The notes under the pieces: model-generated
Seen by the model: the letters and a program-made list of their open reading frames with translations, nothing else
What the model was told of the DNA's origin: nothing
The model's database searches: none
Source of the DNA: Zygnema cylindricum
Taxonomy: Eukaryota; Streptophyta; Zygnematophyceae; Zygnematales; Zygnemataceae
DNA length: 64,000 nt
Reading direction: 5' to 3'
Assembly: GCA_037447655.1 (NCBI GenBank)
Contig: JBBHKE010001486.1
Coordinates: 1 to 64,000, forward strand
Shown: positions 61,974 to 64,000 of the stretch, in pieces
Layout: each line of letters opens with the position of its first letter
Numbering within the stretch: position 1 is the first letter of the stretch
Program-made: the position numbers and the translations under genes

Positions 61974-63203
61974 TCATCCGCAACTGAAGGGAAGAGGCAA
62001 GAAGGATAAGCAGCTGCAGAAGCTCGAAGGGCACAGTAATGGGCTAGAGGCAAACAAAGGGCCCCCAAGAGGATCACCCTGACGAGTGCCAGACGTGGAG
62101 GAAAGTGGGACCAAATCATCATCAGTGAAGAAAGAGAGGCTACTGCTTATAGAATAAAAAGCTCTCACAAAAGGAAATATCTGGACAATCGGGGAAGGTG
62201 CAGCCATAAGCTCCCAAAAAATGGCATTCCGGTCCACTATGTTAAAGGCATTAGAAACGTCCACCTGGAGGACTATCCAATCCGGATGGTCATCTAACAA
62301 AGCCCGGATCCCGTGGACCACGGCCTCACAACCCCCCCGGGTTGCCACTCCAAAATGATGAGGAGAGAAATAATCATGAAGAGCGGGCTGGAGCTGGATG
62401 CAGATGGCACGAGCCACCAATCGGTACAAAACCTCGCCCACTGCAATAGGACGGATTCCCCCATTGGGTTTGGTGACAGCTATGAGGCGGGAGGCCGTGA
62501 GGAGATCACAAATACGTGAAGGTACAGTGCGAGCCGCAATAAGGGAACAAACTCGAAAAAACATATCAAAACACTGAGCACCAGATTCTGGAAGCAAAAT
62601 GTCGCGAAATAGCTCATAAACAGTGCCGGAAGGACCCCCCGCTGAAATATTTGGAGAAGTCATAAGGGCTTTAATAAAGGATTCTCGATCTAAGATAAAA
62701 CACTTTGGCGGCTCGAAGGTGTGAATAAAGGGCGACTGTGGGGTAGAAGCTGGTGGATGAAGAGCGCGGAGAATCTGAACAGTCGTTGAAGACCGAGGAG
62801 CTGGATTAAATGGCTGGAGGGCCCGAACCGCTCGAGAGAACTCACCAACTCGACCCAAATGAACCGCACGACGATAGGAAGATGACACATCTGAAGTCCG
62901 AGAGGTACGACGTGGTGTGAAGGAATCACTCGCAACTCGATCCTCGTGCTCGGTATGAAGGGTCGGCCAATCACCTCGAATAAAACGTCGACATTGGGCC
63001 ATAATTTCCCGGGCCCCGCTACCACCGCCACGGCCAGGTAAGACTAGAACCCAAAGTGAAAACATGAAAAGGAGGTGCCAAGGTCCAACATCCGCGGGAT
63101 CCGAATAAATACGGGACAAAGGAAGGTGGAGGGCGTCCTGCACGATAATCCGCACAGCCATGGGAATCCGCGTGTATAATCCGACAGGGGGGCCCCAAAT
63201 CAT
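61974..63203 (-). pseudogene. Reverse transcriptase part of the non-LTR ORF
   Basis: The open stretch of 409 codons holds non-LTR polymerase motifs: FIKALMTSPNISAGGPSG, RPIAVGEVLYRL, the A-motif LQVDVSNAFNIVDR (near 62250) and GTRQGDPLGGPLF (near 62070). A frameshift just after this puts the catalytic box, here SVADDTHNI near 61980, into the next frame. The canonical first residue of the box is aromatic (F/Y-A-D-D); it is Val here. Confidence 0.85.
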
Positions 63204-63468
63204 AAGCTCCGAGCACGCCTAAATCGCGTACAAATGCCCAATCTTCGCTTGTAGGTCCGGACGGGATTATGGTGGAAGAATGGGTACTGGAGGAAGGGCC
63301 GCTCTGGGCCAAAAATTGTTGACAACTCTTTGTATGTCGGGCAATACCGACACCGTTTGCGAAATGGTTATGACACCCGCTACATTCTATCCGTGTTGTG
63401 GCTTGTGTGCGAGGTTTAGGTGGAGGAGGTGAACGAGGGAGAAGAGGTGAGGGTGCTTGGTCGAACAT
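63019..63468 (-). pseudogene. N-terminal zinc finger part of the non-LTR ORF
   Basis: The frame starts MFDQAPSPLLPRSPPPPKP at 63468. A finger with Cys29, Cys32, His45 and Cys49 follows (CSGCHNHF...ARHTKSC). Such N-terminal fingers bind target DNA in R2-like elements. After about residue 75 the coherent frame shifts into the next reading frame, which carries the polymerase. Confidence 0.7.
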
Positions 63469-63807
63469 GGTTATTGAATGAGAGGGAGAAGCATGGGACG
63501 TGATAGAGGGAGAGGAAGGGGGAAATGGGAAGGAGGAAAGGAAACCATGGGAAAAAGATGGTGGGAATGGTAGTGGGACGGAACCCTTTTTTTTTTTTTT
63601 TTTTTATTTCTTTTTTCCCTTTTGTGTGTGTGTGTGAGCGTGTGTGTGTGTGTTCTTGGCGTTAGGGTTTGAGGTGTGTGTAATTTTAGTGAGAGGAAAT
63701 GGGATGTTTGGCGTTGAATAGAAGAGGGGAAGGAGTTTAAGGATTACGGATGGGGGCCGCACCTATGATTTCGCCCGTGGGCGTGCGGTTTGCAGCAGCC
63801 GTAGGCT
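63469..63807 (-). other. Leader of the non-LTR element
   Basis: On the minus strand this precedes the ORF. It contains a T-run at 63588-63605 and (GT)n at 63613-63652, matching the style of the leader of the 25-kb fragment. No upstream ORF is convincing. Confidence 0.55.
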
Positions 63808-64000
63808 AGATCCGGAGGTACATGGCGACGGAAAGAGACGAAAATCAGATCCGAAGGTACATGGCGACGGGGAGCAGGTGCTGTCGCGTAGTGGGGAAGA
63901 AGAAGACGAAAATCAGATCCGGAGGTACATGGCGACGGGGAGCAGGTGCTGTCGCGTAGTGGGGAAGAAGAAGACGAAAATCAGATCTGGAGGTAAATGG
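63808..64000. repeat. 68-bp tandem array at the 5' side of the non-LTR element
   Basis: AGATCCG(G/A)AGGTACATGG recurs at 63808, 63847, 63915 and 63983. The last two intervals are exactly 68 bp; the first is 39 bp through a 29-bp deletion. Each full unit includes GGAGCAGGTGCTGTCGCGTA. The array runs off the right edge. Tandem 5' monomers serve as promoters in some L1 elements, so a promoter role is possible. Confidence 0.9.

Larger units (their letters stand above)
60151..63468 (-). mobile_element. RLE-type non-LTR retrotransposon, long but frameshifted copy
   Basis: On the minus strand the order is N-terminal C2HC finger, reverse transcriptase, a Cys/His motif and a restriction-like endonuclease, the architecture of the R2/R4/NeSL-type groups rather than plant L1 elements, which carry an APE domain in front of the polymerase. 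The single ORF is broken into at least five frames by small indels, so this copy is dead. The 3' UTR runs to roughly 60.1 kb; no clear tail marks its end. A 5' fragment (25.2 kb) and a 3' fragment (41 kb) of the same family are in the window. Confidence 0.8.

Overview
The window reads as nuclear DNA from a streptophyte, a charophyte alga or early-diverging land plant. Two spliced host genes with GT-AG introns are plant-like: a class I alpha-mannosidase of the MNS3 type and a Rab GDP-dissociation inhibitor. The rest is repeats: Ty1/copia elements, a zinc-finger/RT/restriction-like-endonuclease non-LTR element, hAT- and PIF/Harbinger-type elements, and many small TIR elements. I cannot name the genus. 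Both host genes end in TAA and have no internal TAA/TAG, so the genetic code is standard.

Layout. 1-5.7 kb: GA-rich tract, cluster of CACGTG boxes, a TIR element (A1) with a PIF/Harbinger-like element (B1) nested in it, a 1.2-kb hAT-type element with an 8-bp target duplication, and a dispersed repeat with a 50-bp tandem array. 5.68-9.69 kb: decayed copia element on the minus strand with recognisable LTRs. 9.7-22.2 kb: very AT-rich block with (TA)n tracts and diverged tandem duplications, no credible gene. 22.2-27.7 kb: more TIR elements, a second copy of a dispersed repeat, and a 5' fragment of the non-LTR family. 27.96-36.70 kb: the mannosidase gene, 7 exons, 1008 codons. 37.18-37.31 kb: an orphan exon resembling plant SAC-domain phosphoinositide phosphatases. 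39.6-42.7 kb: a 24-bp minisatellite, a 3' fragment of the non-LTR family and a second hAT copy loaded with tandem repeats. 42.99-47.3 kb: a plus-strand copia element with stops and tandem duplications. 47.96-49.3 kb: TIR element A2 and a dispersed repeat. 50.05-58.49 kb: the GDI gene, 14 exons, 445 codons. 59.5-64 kb: a small TIR element, an inverted repeat, and the long copy of the non-LTR element on the minus strand with a 68-bp tandem array at its 5' side.

The two host genes both serve the secretory pathway (N-glycan trimming and Rab recycling), but nothing in the sequence suggests they are co-regulated. The clearest novelty candidates are the roughly 440-residue charged stem of the mannosidase, the family of small TIR elements sharing one terminal motif (nine copies, four of them in introns), and the RLE-type non-LTR family present as a long copy, a 5' fragment and a 3' fragment. 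A nested insertion is confirmed by an empty site elsewhere in the window. Exon coordinates were worked out by hand from splice sites, reading phase and family conservation; both coding sequences sum to exact multiples of three.
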